From ENR-C587 sp942493235 (GTDB lineage Bacteria; Bacteroidota; Ignavibacteria; Kapaibacteriales; UBA2268), in the NCBI GenBank assembly GCA_942493235.1, contig OW818676.1:496001-560000 (forward strand): DNA of 64,000 bases. The letters are read 5' to 3'. The notes under the pieces are model-generated. The model had not been told where the DNA came from and ran no database searches. It saw only the letters and a program-made list of their open reading frames with translations. This document shows positions 8,305-17,412 of the stretch, in pieces. The position numbers were made by a program, and so were the translations under genes. Within the stretch, counting starts at the first letter, position 1, and each line of letters opens with the position of its first letter.

Positions 8305-9372
8305 ATGCAAGAGAAAAGAATTTATAAAGAGATAGAAATACTTGGTAAAAAGATAATAAATCCTGTTTTTTTAGCTCCAATGGAGGGCATTACCGATATG
8401 CCTTTCAGGATAATTTGTCGTGAGATGGGAGCCGATATTGTGTTTAGTGAATTTATTGCCTCTGAAGCACTTATTCGTGATGCTAAGAAGTCGTTTGCTA
8501 AAATGCTATTAGCTGAAAAAGAGAGACCCGTTGCTATACAAATATTTGGTAACGACCCTAAAGTAATGGCGGAAGCTTGTAAAATTGTAGAAAATGAAGG
8601 TGCCAATATCGTTGATTTGAATTTCGGTTGCTGGGTACGTAAAGTAGTCAATCATAATTCCGGTGCTGCATTACTTAAAGACCCTGAACTAATGTGCGAA
8701 ATTACTCAGCAATGCGTTGATGCGGTTAAAATTCCGGTTACTGCCAAAACCCGTCTGGGCTGGTCTCCTTCTACAATTATTATTGAAGATTTAGCTCAGA
8801 TGTTAGAAGAGACAGGTATTAAAATGCTTACTGTTCACTGCCGTACACGTGATATGGGTATGCGGGGCGATGTTGATTGGTCTTATATAAATAAAATTAA
8901 GAAAAATATTAGTATTCCGTTAGTGCTAAACGGTGATATTAAAACACCTTACGATGCAAGGCGTGCATTTGAGACTACAAATTGCGATGCTATAATGATT
9001 GGTAGGGCAATTGTAGGTTACCCATTTATGTTCAGAGAGATAAGGCAATTACTTGATAATGGTACTGAACCGACTGCCCCTACTATCAAGGAAAGAATAG
9101 ATACTTGCATCAGGCATTTGGAATTTAGTATCGAAATTGACGGCTATCCCAAAGGTATGTATGAATTTAGGAAGCATTATTCAGGTTATTTAAAGGGCTT
9201 ATATAATGCATCTAATATTAGGCAGAAGCTTGTAATTACCGAAAGTATTGAAGAAATTAAAAATATGCTCTTTGATTATAATGAATATTTAGATAAATAT
9301 ATGGCTGATAATCCTAACAAAGAAAATAATTATGAGAATGATGTTACTGATATAAATATATGTAATAAATAA
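8305..9372 (+). CDS. dusB: tRNA-dihydrouridine synthase (DusB type)
   Basis: The 355-residue protein is an FMN-dependent TIM-barrel enzyme that reduces uridine in the tRNA D-loop. Visible features are the N-terminal APMEGITD, the catalytic Cys109 in NFGCWVRKV, VHCRTRDMG, and the phosphate-binding GDI and IGRA segments. The residue after the catalytic Cys is Trp where Pro is usual (GCP), a local oddity. The C-terminal helical domain is present, with an acidic tail of about 25 residues. The OsmC gene follows after 14 bp and is likely co-transcribed. Confidence 0.92.
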   Translation: MQEKRIYKEIEILGKKIINPVFLAPMEGITDMPFRIICREMGADIVFSEFIASEALIRDAKKSFAKMLLAEKERPVAIQIFGNDPKVMAEACKIVENEGANIVDLNFGCWVRKVVNHNSGAALLKDPELMCEITQQCVDAVKIPVTAKTRLGWSPSTIIIEDLAQMLEETGIKMLTVHCRTRDMGMRGDVDWSYINKIKKNISIPLVLNGDIKTPYDARRAFETTNCDAIMIGRAIVGYPFMFREIRQLLDNGTEPTAPTIKERIDTCIRHLEFSIEIDGYPKGMYEFRKHYSGYLKGLYNASNIRQKLVITESIEEIKNMLFDYNEYLDKYMADNPNKENNYENDVTDINICNK

Positions 9373-9386
9373 TATTGAGGATAAAA

Positions 9387-9809
9387 ATGGAAAAACATTT
9401 AGTAAAAATTGATGTTGATTATCTTGGTGATTTAAGCTGCAAAGTTACACATACTCCATCGGGCAATTCGTTTTTAACTGATGCACCTCTTGATAATAAT
9501 GGTAAAGCACGCTACATCTCCCCTACTGATTTGCTTTGTGCATCTGTAGCTGCTTGCATAAGTACAATTATGGGAATGAAAGCCAATGCAAATGGGATTG
9601 ACTTAACCGGTATGAAAGTATCAGCTGTTAAAGAAATGGTAAACGAACCATATAGAAGAATTAGTAAAATTACTATTGATATTTGCTTTCCAAATAAATT
9701 ATCGGACAAAGATTTTAAAATTATGGAAAATGTAACTAATACTTGTCCGGTAACAAGGAGCTTATCTCCAGAGCTTGATATGCAGTTTAATTTTAGTTAT
9801 GCCAAGTAA
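9387..9809 (+). CDS. OsmC/Ohr-family peroxiredoxin-like protein
   Basis: The 140-residue protein has the two redox cysteines of the OsmC/Ohr fold, C57 (SVAAC) and C120 (NTCP). Members reduce organic hydroperoxides through a thiol mechanism; the SPTDLL and TCPV motifs resemble the YhfA-like OsmC branch. The start is ATG 9387, with GAGG at 9377-9380. An upstream in-frame TTG overlaps that ribosome binding site and is less likely. It is the last gene of a dusB transcript. Confidence 0.88.
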   Translation: MEKHLVKIDVDYLGDLSCKVTHTPSGNSFLTDAPLDNNGKARYISPTDLLCASVAACISTIMGMKANANGIDLTGMKVSAVKEMVNEPYRRISKITIDICFPNKLSDKDFKIMENVTNTCPVTRSLSPELDMQFNFSYAK

Positions 9810-9858
9810 TAATATAACTAATAAATTATTTTGCTATAATATGCTTTACTGAAAACTT

Positions 9859-9986
9859 GTCATTCTGAACGAAGTGAAGAATCCAGACATAGCTAAATGT
9901 TGATAATATTGGATTCTTCATTGCACTCAGAATGACGATTTTGCTCAGAATGACGATTTTGCTATATTGTTAATATAAGACAACCT
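9859..9986. repeat. CATTCTGA-type inverted repeat (copy 1)
   Basis: The arms 9859-9884 and 9911-9936 are near-complementary and would form a long hairpin between convergent OsmC and heptose kinase genes. An 18-bp unit beginning CTCAGAATGACG is then tandemly repeated at 9926-9961. The end AGACAACCT at 9978-9986 resembles the end of the related element at 60.05 kb. Other copies lie at 22.2, 22.4, 29.4, 52.9 and 59.8 kb. Confidence 0.75.
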
Positions 9987-10057
9987 ATTGAAAAACCAAA
10001 AGATAATAGTATTACACAGCCTCTTCAGCATGGGGTATATATAAATTGCATTATACT

Positions 10058-11044
10058 TTACCCTCTTTTAACAGCTTCAAGTAATTCATCTATTTCAATT
10101 GATACTATACCCGGCGATTCGCAGACTACACCGGAGGCAAAATTAGCAAGAGTTGCTGCTTCTTTTATTTTAGCTCCACCGCTGATAGCCGCTGCAAGTG
10201 TAGCTATTGCAGTGTCTCCAGCTCCGGAAACGTCTGCTACATTTCTGGCTCTGGTTGGCACTTGAGATATTTCGCCGTTGGACTCAAAGAGCATCATTCC
10301 GTCAGCTCCGAGTGTTAAAAGTAAGTTTTCTGCTTTCAACTTTTCTATTAGTATGTTTCCGTATTTTATAATTTCTTCATTTGATTTAAACTCTTTCCCT
10401 AAGGCTTTAGAAGCTTCTTTTCGATTTGGCTTAAATACTGTAACACCTTGATATAAAAAGAAGTTGTCAAATTTCGGGTCAACAAATATCGGTATATTTT
10501 TAGTTTTAGCATATTCAATTAATTCTATAATTAAATCATCTGTAACAGTACCCTTATTATAGTCTTCAAAAATAATTCCGGATAAATCATCAATATTTTT
10601 GATTTGATTTATAATAAAATCTTTACCTTGGCTTGATAAGTTATCTTTTACTTCTTGGTCTAATCTTGCAATATGTTGATTATTACCTATAATTCGTGTT
10701 TTAACGGTAGTTGGTCTATCGGGGTCTTTATATAGTACCGAAGTATTTATATTAAGGTCTTCTGCTATTGCTGTAAATACTTTTCCGTAATTATCTTGCC
10801 CTATAATACCGCATAGGTATGGAATTACCCCCAATGAATTCAGATTAGCAGCTACGTTTGCTGCTCCGCCGAGGTGAGAAGATTCACTCTCTATATCAAT
10901 TACAGGTACCGGTGCTTCTGGAGAAATTCTTGATACATTGCCCCAGTAGTAACGGTCTAGCATAACATCGCCGACAACAGCAATCTTTTTATTAGTAGCA
11001 TTTTTAATTATATCTTTAGTTCTATCAACGCTTATTTTGTTCAT
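10058..11044 (-). CDS. rfaE1: D-glycero-beta-D-manno-heptose-7-phosphate kinase (HldE kinase half)
   Basis: The PfkB-family kinase of about 328 residues phosphorylates heptose 7-phosphate for the ADP-heptose used in lipopolysaccharide core. GDVMLDRYYWG near the N-terminus, GGAANVA, the anion-hole/catalytic motif SGAGDT near residue 270 and the RISPEAPVPV segment typical of RfaE1 are present. The adenylyltransferase half is a separate gene at 18.5 kb, so the usual fused HldE is split. ATG 11044 is preferred; an in-frame GTG lies 9 bp upstream. It follows the RmlD-like gene by 15 bp. Confidence 0.93.
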   Translation of the reverse strand: MNKISVDRTKDIIKNATNKKIAVVGDVMLDRYYWGNVSRISPEAPVPVIDIESESSHLGGAANVAANLNSLGVIPYLCGIIGQDNYGKVFTAIAEDLNINTSVLYKDPDRPTTVKTRIIGNNQHIARLDQEVKDNLSSQGKDFIINQIKNIDDLSGIIFEDYNKGTVTDDLIIELIEYAKTKNIPIFVDPKFDNFFLYQGVTVFKPNRKEASKALGKEFKSNEEIIKYGNILIEKLKAENLLLTLGADGMMLFESNGEISQVPTRARNVADVSGAGDTAIATLAAAISGGAKIKEAATLANFASGVVCESPGIVSIEIDELLEAVKRG

Positions 11045-11059
11045 TTTAACCACTTAAAT

Positions 11060-11989
11060 TTAATTATTTAAAAAAGACGTATAGAAGTTTTGTTCTTCCT
11101 GCATTTGGAATTTCAATGAGAAAAGTCCACTTTCCATATTTGCAAATTTACAATTCAAATCGGTTTCTGCTTTTAGGATAATTAGTCCACCCCTCTCAGG
11201 TCTGGGGGCATTTTGTTTTAGTAATGTTGGTTTAATAGGTACAGCCAGCTCCGGTTCAAAGCCAAATACTTTTGCTACTTTTTGAGATATTTCATATCTA
11301 TTTAGCCAGCTTGCACCGCCTACATTATAGACACCGATTCTATTTTTGAGTATTATTTTCAATACTGACTGAGCCAAATCATCTGTGATAGTCGGGTTGC
11401 AGTACTGCCCCGTAATTACATCAAATCTTTTTTCTTCTTTGAATTTCTCTATCAGCCAAGAGATAAAATTAGACTTTTCGTAGGATGATACACCAAATAC
11501 TACATTTGTTCTGATGATAGTATGTTTGTCTAATCCGGTACGGACTATATTCTCTGCCGCATGCTTAGTCTTACCATAATAACTTAATGGATTAGGTCGA
11601 GCCTCTTCATCATAAGGTCCTCGTTTACCATCAAATATATAGTCAGTTGAAAATGTAATTAAATGAGCTTCTATCACCCTGCATATACTTGCTAAATACT
11701 CTACAAGGTTCGTATTTAACTCCGAAGCTAATTTATGATTTACTTCGCAAGCATCAACATCGGTATATGCCGCACAATTAATTATCACTTCAGGCTTAAT
11801 TTCATAACAAATCTTTTTCAATTTGTTAAGGTCTAAATAGTCTGCATGATGTGTCTTTATCCTATAACTATTCTTCTTAAAATTTGGATTAGACGTTAGC
11901 AAAAATATATTAAAATCTGTCTCAGCAAATAATACTCTGGTTATTGCTTCCGCAGTTTTACTGGTTGCACCTGTTATTAAAATATTCAT
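11060..11989 (-). CDS. RmlD-like NAD(P)-dependent sugar-nucleotide reductase (extended SDR)
   Basis: The 309-residue protein has an N-terminal Rossmann motif (ITGATSKT), the CAAYTDVDACE and FSTDYIFDG segments of dTDP-4-dehydrorhamnose reductases, and the catalytic Y-x3-K in SYYGKTKHAAE. No rmlA, B or C genes are adjacent, so the true substrate is uncertain. Being first in a pair with the heptose kinase suggests a role in surface polysaccharide or lipopolysaccharide sugars. The gene starts 12 bp from the parS site at 12.0 kb. Confidence 0.85.
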   Translation of the reverse strand: MNILITGATSKTAEAITRVLFAETDFNIFLLTSNPNFKKNSYRIKTHHADYLDLNKLKKICYEIKPEVIINCAAYTDVDACEVNHKLASELNTNLVEYLASICRVIEAHLITFSTDYIFDGKRGPYDEEARPNPLSYYGKTKHAAENIVRTGLDKHTIIRTNVVFGVSSYEKSNFISWLIEKFKEEKRFDVITGQYCNPTITDDLAQSVLKIILKNRIGVYNVGGASWLNRYEISQKVAKVFGFEPELAVPIKPTLLKQNAPRPERGGLIILKAETDLNCKFANMESGLFSLKFQMQEEQNFYTSFLNN

Positions 11990-12000
11990 ACGCTATAAAT

Positions 12001-12016
12001 TGTTCCACGTGAAACA
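12001..12016. promoter_or_regulatory. parS centromere site (TGTTCCACGTGAAACA)
   Basis: The 16-mer matches the ParB-binding consensus TGTTNCACGTGAAACA exactly, in the spacer between the RmlD-like gene and mnmG. A second site lies 2 kb away. parA and parB are not in the window. Confidence 0.88.
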
Positions 12017-12061
12017 TATTTGTGTTACTTAGTTCGATATCTATTCAATTATTCAAATAGA

Positions 12062-13912
12062 TTACTTCAAATATACGGAAATTATTGATAAATCCGTTGC
12101 AGAAACTCCGGGAATTCTTCCGGCTTGCCCCAAGGAACTTGGTTTTATTTTGTTTAACTTATCCATTGCTTCTCGAGATAGAGAAGCTAATATTGAATAA
12201 TCAAAATTTGGCGGTATTTTTTTGTTCTCATTTTCGTTAAAGTATTCTACTTCTTTTAACTGCCTTGCTATATATCCTTCGTATTTAGTATTAATTTGTA
12301 CTTGTTCAATAGCTCTATTACTATACTTTGTATCCATAGTAAGTAGCTTCAACATTTCATCTAAATTGGAATTGCTTCTTTTTAGCAGAGTATATATATC
12401 GGTTGTACCCAATACCGGTGATTCGTTTACAGTTTCTAAGTACGGATTGATACCGGCAGCTACAATTTTATTTATTTTAATAAAATTGTTTAATCTATCT
12501 ACCTCTTCGGTAAGTTCGGTTATTTTGCTATAGTCAATATCAGAGATAAGACCTAATTTATGTGCATACTTTGATAGCCTAATATCGGCATTATCTTGAC
12601 GAAGCAATAATCTATATTCGGCAAGAGAAGTAAATATTCTATATGGCTCATCGCTTGATTTATTTACTAAATCGTCTATCATTACGCCAATATACGATTC
12701 ACTGCGTTTAAGAGTAAACGGCTCTCTACCCTGTACTTTTAATGTGGCATTAATACCGGCTATTAATCCCTGACCGGCTGCTTCTTCATAACCCGAACTT
12801 CCGTTAAGCTGTCCGGCAAAATATAAATTTTCAATTACTTTAGATTCTAAAGTAAATTTTAATTGATAAGAAGGGAAATAATCATACTCTATGGCATATC
12901 CCGCTCTAAGTAATTTGGAATTTTCTAAACCTTCGATACTACGCAGACCCTTAATTTGAATATCTTCGGGTAGGCTGGTTGAGTATCCGTTTACATATAC
13001 AGAATTAGTGCTTAATCCCTCCGGTTCAAGTACGATTTTATGAGCATCTCTGTAGGAAAATCTTGCGATTTTGTCTTCAATAGATGGGCAATACCTTGGT
13101 CCTACTCCCTCTATAATTCCTCTGAACATCGGTGAGCGGTCGAAACCAGTTTTCAATATATCATGAGTATTGGTATTAGTATAAGTTAGATAGCAAGTAA
13201 TCTGATTAAATACTTGGTCTGTTTTTGTAGAAAATGGATTTGGAGCTGTATCTCCTGAGTCAGCTTGCATTTTGGAATAGTCAATAGAGTCCGCATATAT
13301 CCTTGGCGGAGTGCCTGTCTTTAGCCTACCCATTTCTATGCCATGCTCGGTAAGTTTGTTTGATATAATATCGCTTGGTGCTTCTCCAAATCTTCCGCCG
13401 ATTGATATATCATCACCGGTGAACATTTTTCCGTTTAGAAATGTACCCGGACAGAAGACTATAGCCTTTGCAAATATCTCATCATCTGTTTTTGTTTTGA
13501 TTCCAATTGCTTTTCCTGCAACCACTATTATCTCAACAGCAGTTGCTTCTATTAATGTTAAGTTACGATGATTAGAAAGAAGTTCTTTTGTATATTTGGG
13601 GTATAAATCTTTATCTATTTGAGCTCTTGGTGACCATACTGCTGGACCCTTAGATTTATTCAACATTTTAAAGTGAATGCCTGCTTTATCGGCAAGCATA
13701 CCCATTGCCCCCCCCATAGCATCAATTTCTTTTACTAAATGCCCTTTAGCTGTTCCACCAATTGACGGGTTGCAACTGGGCTTGCCCATTGTCTCGATTG
13801 ACATAGTAACAAGTGCAGTGTCTGCTCCGAGTTTGGCAGAGCAATAAGCCGCTTCTATTCCGGCATGACCTGCCCCAATCACTATTATATCATAAGTATT
13901 TTTAAAGTGCAT
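12062..13912 (-). CDS. mnmG: tRNA uridine-5-carboxymethylaminomethyl modification enzyme MnmG (GidA)
   Basis: The 616-residue FAD protein has the N-terminal dinucleotide motif GAGHAGIEAA, the PSCNPSIGG segment and the PRAQ(I)DK stretch characteristic of MnmG, plus the GLIAGINA motif and the conserved C-terminal helical region with RIPGVS. With MnmE it installs the cmnm5 modification on U34 of tRNAs reading NNA/NNG codons. Its partner mnmE lies 191 bp away in the same direction, a common origin-proximal arrangement, here with a parS site in the gap. Confidence 0.96.
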   Translation of the reverse strand: MHFKNTYDIIVIGAGHAGIEAAYCSAKLGADTALVTMSIETMGKPSCNPSIGGTAKGHLVKEIDAMGGAMGMLADKAGIHFKMLNKSKGPAVWSPRAQIDKDLYPKYTKELLSNHRNLTLIEATAVEIIVVAGKAIGIKTKTDDEIFAKAIVFCPGTFLNGKMFTGDDISIGGRFGEAPSDIISNKLTEHGIEMGRLKTGTPPRIYADSIDYSKMQADSGDTAPNPFSTKTDQVFNQITCYLTYTNTNTHDILKTGFDRSPMFRGIIEGVGPRYCPSIEDKIARFSYRDAHKIVLEPEGLSTNSVYVNGYSTSLPEDIQIKGLRSIEGLENSKLLRAGYAIEYDYFPSYQLKFTLESKVIENLYFAGQLNGSSGYEEAAGQGLIAGINATLKVQGREPFTLKRSESYIGVMIDDLVNKSSDEPYRIFTSLAEYRLLLRQDNADIRLSKYAHKLGLISDIDYSKITELTEEVDRLNNFIKINKIVAAGINPYLETVNESPVLGTTDIYTLLKRSNSNLDEMLKLLTMDTKYSNRAIEQVQINTKYEGYIARQLKEVEYFNENENKKIPPNFDYSILASLSREAMDKLNKIKPSSLGQAGRIPGVSATDLSIISVYLK

Positions 13913-14006
13913 AATGCTGTATTTATCGTATATTTATTCAAAAATCAGAAAACCATTAGACGAAAAATCAATAAAATTATTAATTCGCTACTAAGTCTAT
14001 ATAAAG

Positions 14007-14022
14007 TGTTTCACGTGAAACA
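14007..14022. promoter_or_regulatory. parS centromere site (TGTTTCACGTGAAACA)
   Basis: This is a perfect 16-bp palindrome identical to the best-bound parS sequence, in the spacer between mnmE and mnmG. It sits 2,006 bp from the other site, so mnmG is bracketed by parS sites. Confidence 0.92.
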
Positions 14023-14103
14023 ATAAAACGAGAAATTAATATTTTTGTATTAAAAAAGCAAAAAACCTATACTAAATATTGAAGCAATCTATTAATAGAA
14101 ATA

Positions 14104-15447
14104 TTATTTTCCTACACAGAAGCGAGAAAATATGGAATTCAATACATCATCGCTGAAAGATTCTCCGGTTAATTCACCCAATATATTAGCGGCAGATTTT
14201 ATATCAATTGCTATTATCTCATTTTCGTAACTATTATCAATTGCTAAAATTGCTGAATTAAGTTGCTCTATGGCTCTATCTAAGATGCTTATATGCCTTT
14301 GGTTTAGGATAATATCTTCGTTAGTATTTAGACTATGCTTATATAGTTCAGAAATTTTATTTAACAATGTTTCTATGCCGATTTCTTTTTTTGCCGAGAT
14401 AAATATTTGAGTATTATCGGCATCTTCAATATTTGCTTTATCAATTTTATTTTGCAAAATCAGGTATTGAGCATTTGGATATTTGGCATTAATTCCGGAG
14501 TATAATTCATCGGAATTCTGTATGCCCTGAGCAGCATCGTTTAGAATAATTATTAAGTCAGCTTTCGACATTACTTCGTCAACCAATGCTATGCCCTGAA
14601 TTTCAATTACATTTTTGCTATCTCTGATACCTGCCGTATCAATTAATTTAATAGGTACTCCGTTAATTAGAATAGTTTCTTCAATATAATCGCGGGTAGT
14701 ACCGGCTATATCGCTGACTATGGCACGCTTCCGCTGAAGCAAAGCATTAAATAGAGTGGATTTGCCTGAATTCGGGAAACCGATTATCGCTACCTGATAA
14801 CCGCTACGCATGATTTGTGATGATCTGTGCGTATTGACTAACTCAGAGCAATAAGTAATTGCAGAATTAATTTTACTTATTATATTATCCTTAGGTGCAA
14901 ATTCCAATTCGTCGTCTAAAAAGTCAAGCTCTATCTCCAGCAGAGAACATATTTCGACTAATTGAGAGCGGAATTCTTTTAGCCTTTTGGAGAAATTACC
15001 GCTTAACTGTCGTGCAGCTGTTCTAGCCGACGGATAAGACAGCGAATGAATCAAGTCTGCAACAGCTTCGACTTGCACTAAGTCCAATTTGTTATTTATA
15101 AATGCTCGCTTGGTAAATTCACCGGCTTCTGCCGGGAAAGCTCCTGATTTATATAATAAATCCAATATCAGTGATGATACAATGATACCTCCATGGCTTC
15201 CGATTTCTATTACATCTTCCCCGGTATAAGAATGTGGAGATATAAATAAAGAAATTGTAACCGTATCAATTATAGTATTGTCATCATAAATTTTTCCATA
15301 TTGAATTGTATGAGAATCCATTTTTGATATTGGAATTTTACCTTTAAACAAAGTATCTGTAATATCAATTGCTTTCTCACCTGAAACTCGGATTACCGAA
15401 AGCCCTCCGATTCCTTGTGCTGTTGCTAATGCTGCTATTGTCTTCAT
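14104..15447 (-). CDS. mnmE: tRNA modification GTPase MnmE (TrmE)
   Basis: The 447-residue protein has the N-terminal tetrahydrofolate-binding domain, a central helical region and an inserted G domain: GFPNSGKST (G1), DIAGTTRD (G2), DTAGIRD (G3) and NKID (G4). It ends with FCVGK, which carries the conserved C-terminal Cys (C-[IV]-G-K). It works with MnmG on tRNA U34. A spacer of 196 bp separates it from the divergent T9SS cargo gene. Confidence 0.96.
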   Translation of the reverse strand: MKTIAALATAQGIGGLSVIRVSGEKAIDITDTLFKGKIPISKMDSHTIQYGKIYDDNTIIDTVTISLFISPHSYTGEDVIEIGSHGGIIVSSLILDLLYKSGAFPAEAGEFTKRAFINNKLDLVQVEAVADLIHSLSYPSARTAARQLSGNFSKRLKEFRSQLVEICSLLEIELDFLDDELEFAPKDNIISKINSAITYCSELVNTHRSSQIMRSGYQVAIIGFPNSGKSTLFNALLQRKRAIVSDIAGTTRDYIEETILINGVPIKLIDTAGIRDSKNVIEIQGIALVDEVMSKADLIIILNDAAQGIQNSDELYSGINAKYPNAQYLILQNKIDKANIEDADNTQIFISAKKEIGIETLLNKISELYKHSLNTNEDIILNQRHISILDRAIEQLNSAILAIDNSYENEIIAIDIKSAANILGELTGESFSDDVLNSIFSRFCVGK

Positions 15448-15505
15448 TTACTTTTAATATTTTATATTTTTATATAATAATTTTCTTAAATTCAAATAAA
15501 ATTTG

Positions 15506-15513
15506 TATATTTG
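15506..15513 (+). promoter_or_regulatory. Possible -7 element (TATATTTG) upstream of the T9SS cargo gene
   Basis: TATATTTG fits TAnnTTTG; TTTT at 15481-15484 is 21 bp upstream instead of TTTG. The implied 5' leader of about 120 bases is long, so this is tentative. Confidence 0.3.
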
Positions 15514-15643
15514 AAATTCAAAATACAAAATTAGGATAAAATCTTCAATTTAAATAATTTAAAATTGAAGTTTATACCGCAAAATTTAATATTTACAATT
15601 TCCGAAATTTACTACTATAAAATTAAAATATTTGGGGTTAAAT

Positions 15644-17320
15644 ATGAAAAAATCTGTTTATTTATTGTTATTTGTGTTATCAATTACAAATCTCATTTCG
15701 AACACTGAGAAAACAAATATTAAAGAAAAAAAAGAGAATGAATTGCAGGATAATAATGTAAGATTATTTTATTCTACAGAAAATTCTGTTTCTAATATTC
15801 AATTTTATAATTCAAACTATGGTATTTTTGGACATAATATCAACGAAGGTATTGGTGGTACATACTGGCCCCGAGGGTCGAGTAATCAATATATTTTTAG
15901 TGCCGGTGTATGGTTTGGGGCAATTAAAAAAAATCCGAGTACTAATACTTTTGAAAAATATTGCTCTTATTCATATGATCCAAATAATGCAAGTTATAGA
16001 TGTGTACCCGGTTCAATTGATGACGGAGATTCAGCTGTTGATGAGATGATGAATCAATATAGAGTTTACAAATCAAGCGACGGATATAACTCGGATGGTT
16101 CACCAATAAGTTCAAATAACAGCCCGAACTGGCCACTATGGAGTGTTAGTAGTAGCAATAAAGCTGAATTTGGAACGGACAAATATCAATATATAAAAGA
16201 TATTAATAATAGAAATCTAATTAATTACCCTTTAGGTACTTCAATATACTCTGATGAGGATATGTTTACTATTTTCAAAGATACTGATTTAAATAAGTAT
16301 CTTGAAAATAAGAATACTTTAAAAGAAAAAGGTTACCCGCTCAAATTAGAAACAAAGCAGAGAATACTCAGTTGGGGAAGTGGAATTAAAAAAGATGTTA
16401 TGGTGATTATCTATGAGTACCAGAATAAATCAACTGATACTTTAATAGACTGTTATTTAAGCTTTTTACTTGACCCTGATTTAGCTGTTTCACAATATGC
16501 AAACCAAGGTGCAGATAACGATAAATTCAGATATGTTGACGAATTACCGTATTTAAATATGGGCATCACTTGGACAGGGCTTTATGAAGCAGAAGCAAAC
16601 AAGGATTTCGGTTATATTGGGGTAAGCCTTTTAGAAACACCTTCGGTTGACGAAAATCGTTATATTAAAGATACACAAGTATTATATAATCCATCGGAGC
16701 AAATCGGGACTAATTCAATTAGAAGATTTAATTTAGATCAAGACGCAAAATCTGATTCTATAAGATACAATTTAATGTCCAAAGCATTAAGAGACGGGGA
16801 TTATGGATATGGTGATGTTCGGGCATTATTATCAACCGGTCCTTTTAATTTCCGCCCTGGAGATAAAGCCAGATTTGCAGTTGCATTGGTTTTTGCTCTA
16901 CCTTCAAAAGGTGGAGAGGCAGACGGTACTATAGAAGACATTAGAAATCCTCAGCCCGGAAATAATAAAAGTTTAGTAGAGAAAATGAATGACTTACGCA
17001 CGAGCTACTATAAAAATATGATATTAGACGTTGAGGATAATATACAATCAAATATAATTAACATTGGTGAAGTGTTCCCCAACCCAACAGTAAAAAGCGT
17101 TTCTATTAATTATAATACCGAATCTGATGATATTACAAAAATCGGATTATATAATCAATACGGAGCCGAACTGCAAAGCTTTTATAATGATTACGAAGCT
17201 AAAGGCAATCACTTTCGAGAATTTGAATTGAATTCAAACGCATTAAGTTCCGGTATTTACTTTTTAAGAATTCAGAGTGGACAACAAATAAAGTCTAAAA
17301 CAATTTCTATTTTGAAGTAG
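15644..17320 (+). CDS. Secreted protein with type IX secretion C-terminal sorting domain
   Basis: The 558-residue protein has a signal peptide (about residues 1-20) and a C-terminal domain from about residue 473 with the EVFPNP start, two beta-hairpin-like blocks and a final SSGIYFLRI...K stretch, the hallmark of type A T9SS sorting domains. The large middle region has no domain I recognise; it reads like the extracellular proteins of unknown function common in this phylum. It is probably exported across the outer membrane by the T9SS and either anchored or released. ATG 15644 is chosen because TTTGGGG precedes it; an in-frame TTG 12 bp earlier would overlap that site. Confidence 0.85.
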   Translation: MKKSVYLLLFVLSITNLISNTEKTNIKEKKENELQDNNVRLFYSTENSVSNIQFYNSNYGIFGHNINEGIGGTYWPRGSSNQYIFSAGVWFGAIKKNPSTNTFEKYCSYSYDPNNASYRCVPGSIDDGDSAVDEMMNQYRVYKSSDGYNSDGSPISSNNSPNWPLWSVSSSNKAEFGTDKYQYIKDINNRNLINYPLGTSIYSDEDMFTIFKDTDLNKYLENKNTLKEKGYPLKLETKQRILSWGSGIKKDVMVIIYEYQNKSTDTLIDCYLSFLLDPDLAVSQYANQGADNDKFRYVDELPYLNMGITWTGLYEAEANKDFGYIGVSLLETPSVDENRYIKDTQVLYNPSEQIGTNSIRRFNLDQDAKSDSIRYNLMSKALRDGDYGYGDVRALLSTGPFNFRPGDKARFAVALVFALPSKGGEADGTIEDIRNPQPGNNKSLVEKMNDLRTSYYKNMILDVEDNIQSNIINIGEVFPNPTVKSVSINYNTESDDITKIGLYNQYGAELQSFYNDYEAKGNHFREFELNSNALSSGIYFLRIQSGQQIKSKTISILK

Positions 17321-17358
17321 TATAATTTCTTTAATATAAAAGAAATTAGTAAATTTGT

Positions 17359-17395
17359 AATCGGGGATTAGTTTTTTGATTCCCGATTTTTTATT
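17359..17395 (+). terminator. Rho-independent terminator after the T9SS cargo gene
   Basis: Stem AATCGGG (17359-17365) pairs with CCCGATT (17382-17388), followed by a T-rich tract. Confidence 0.75.
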
Positions 17396-17412
17396 TATTA
17401 TCTCAAGTAAAT

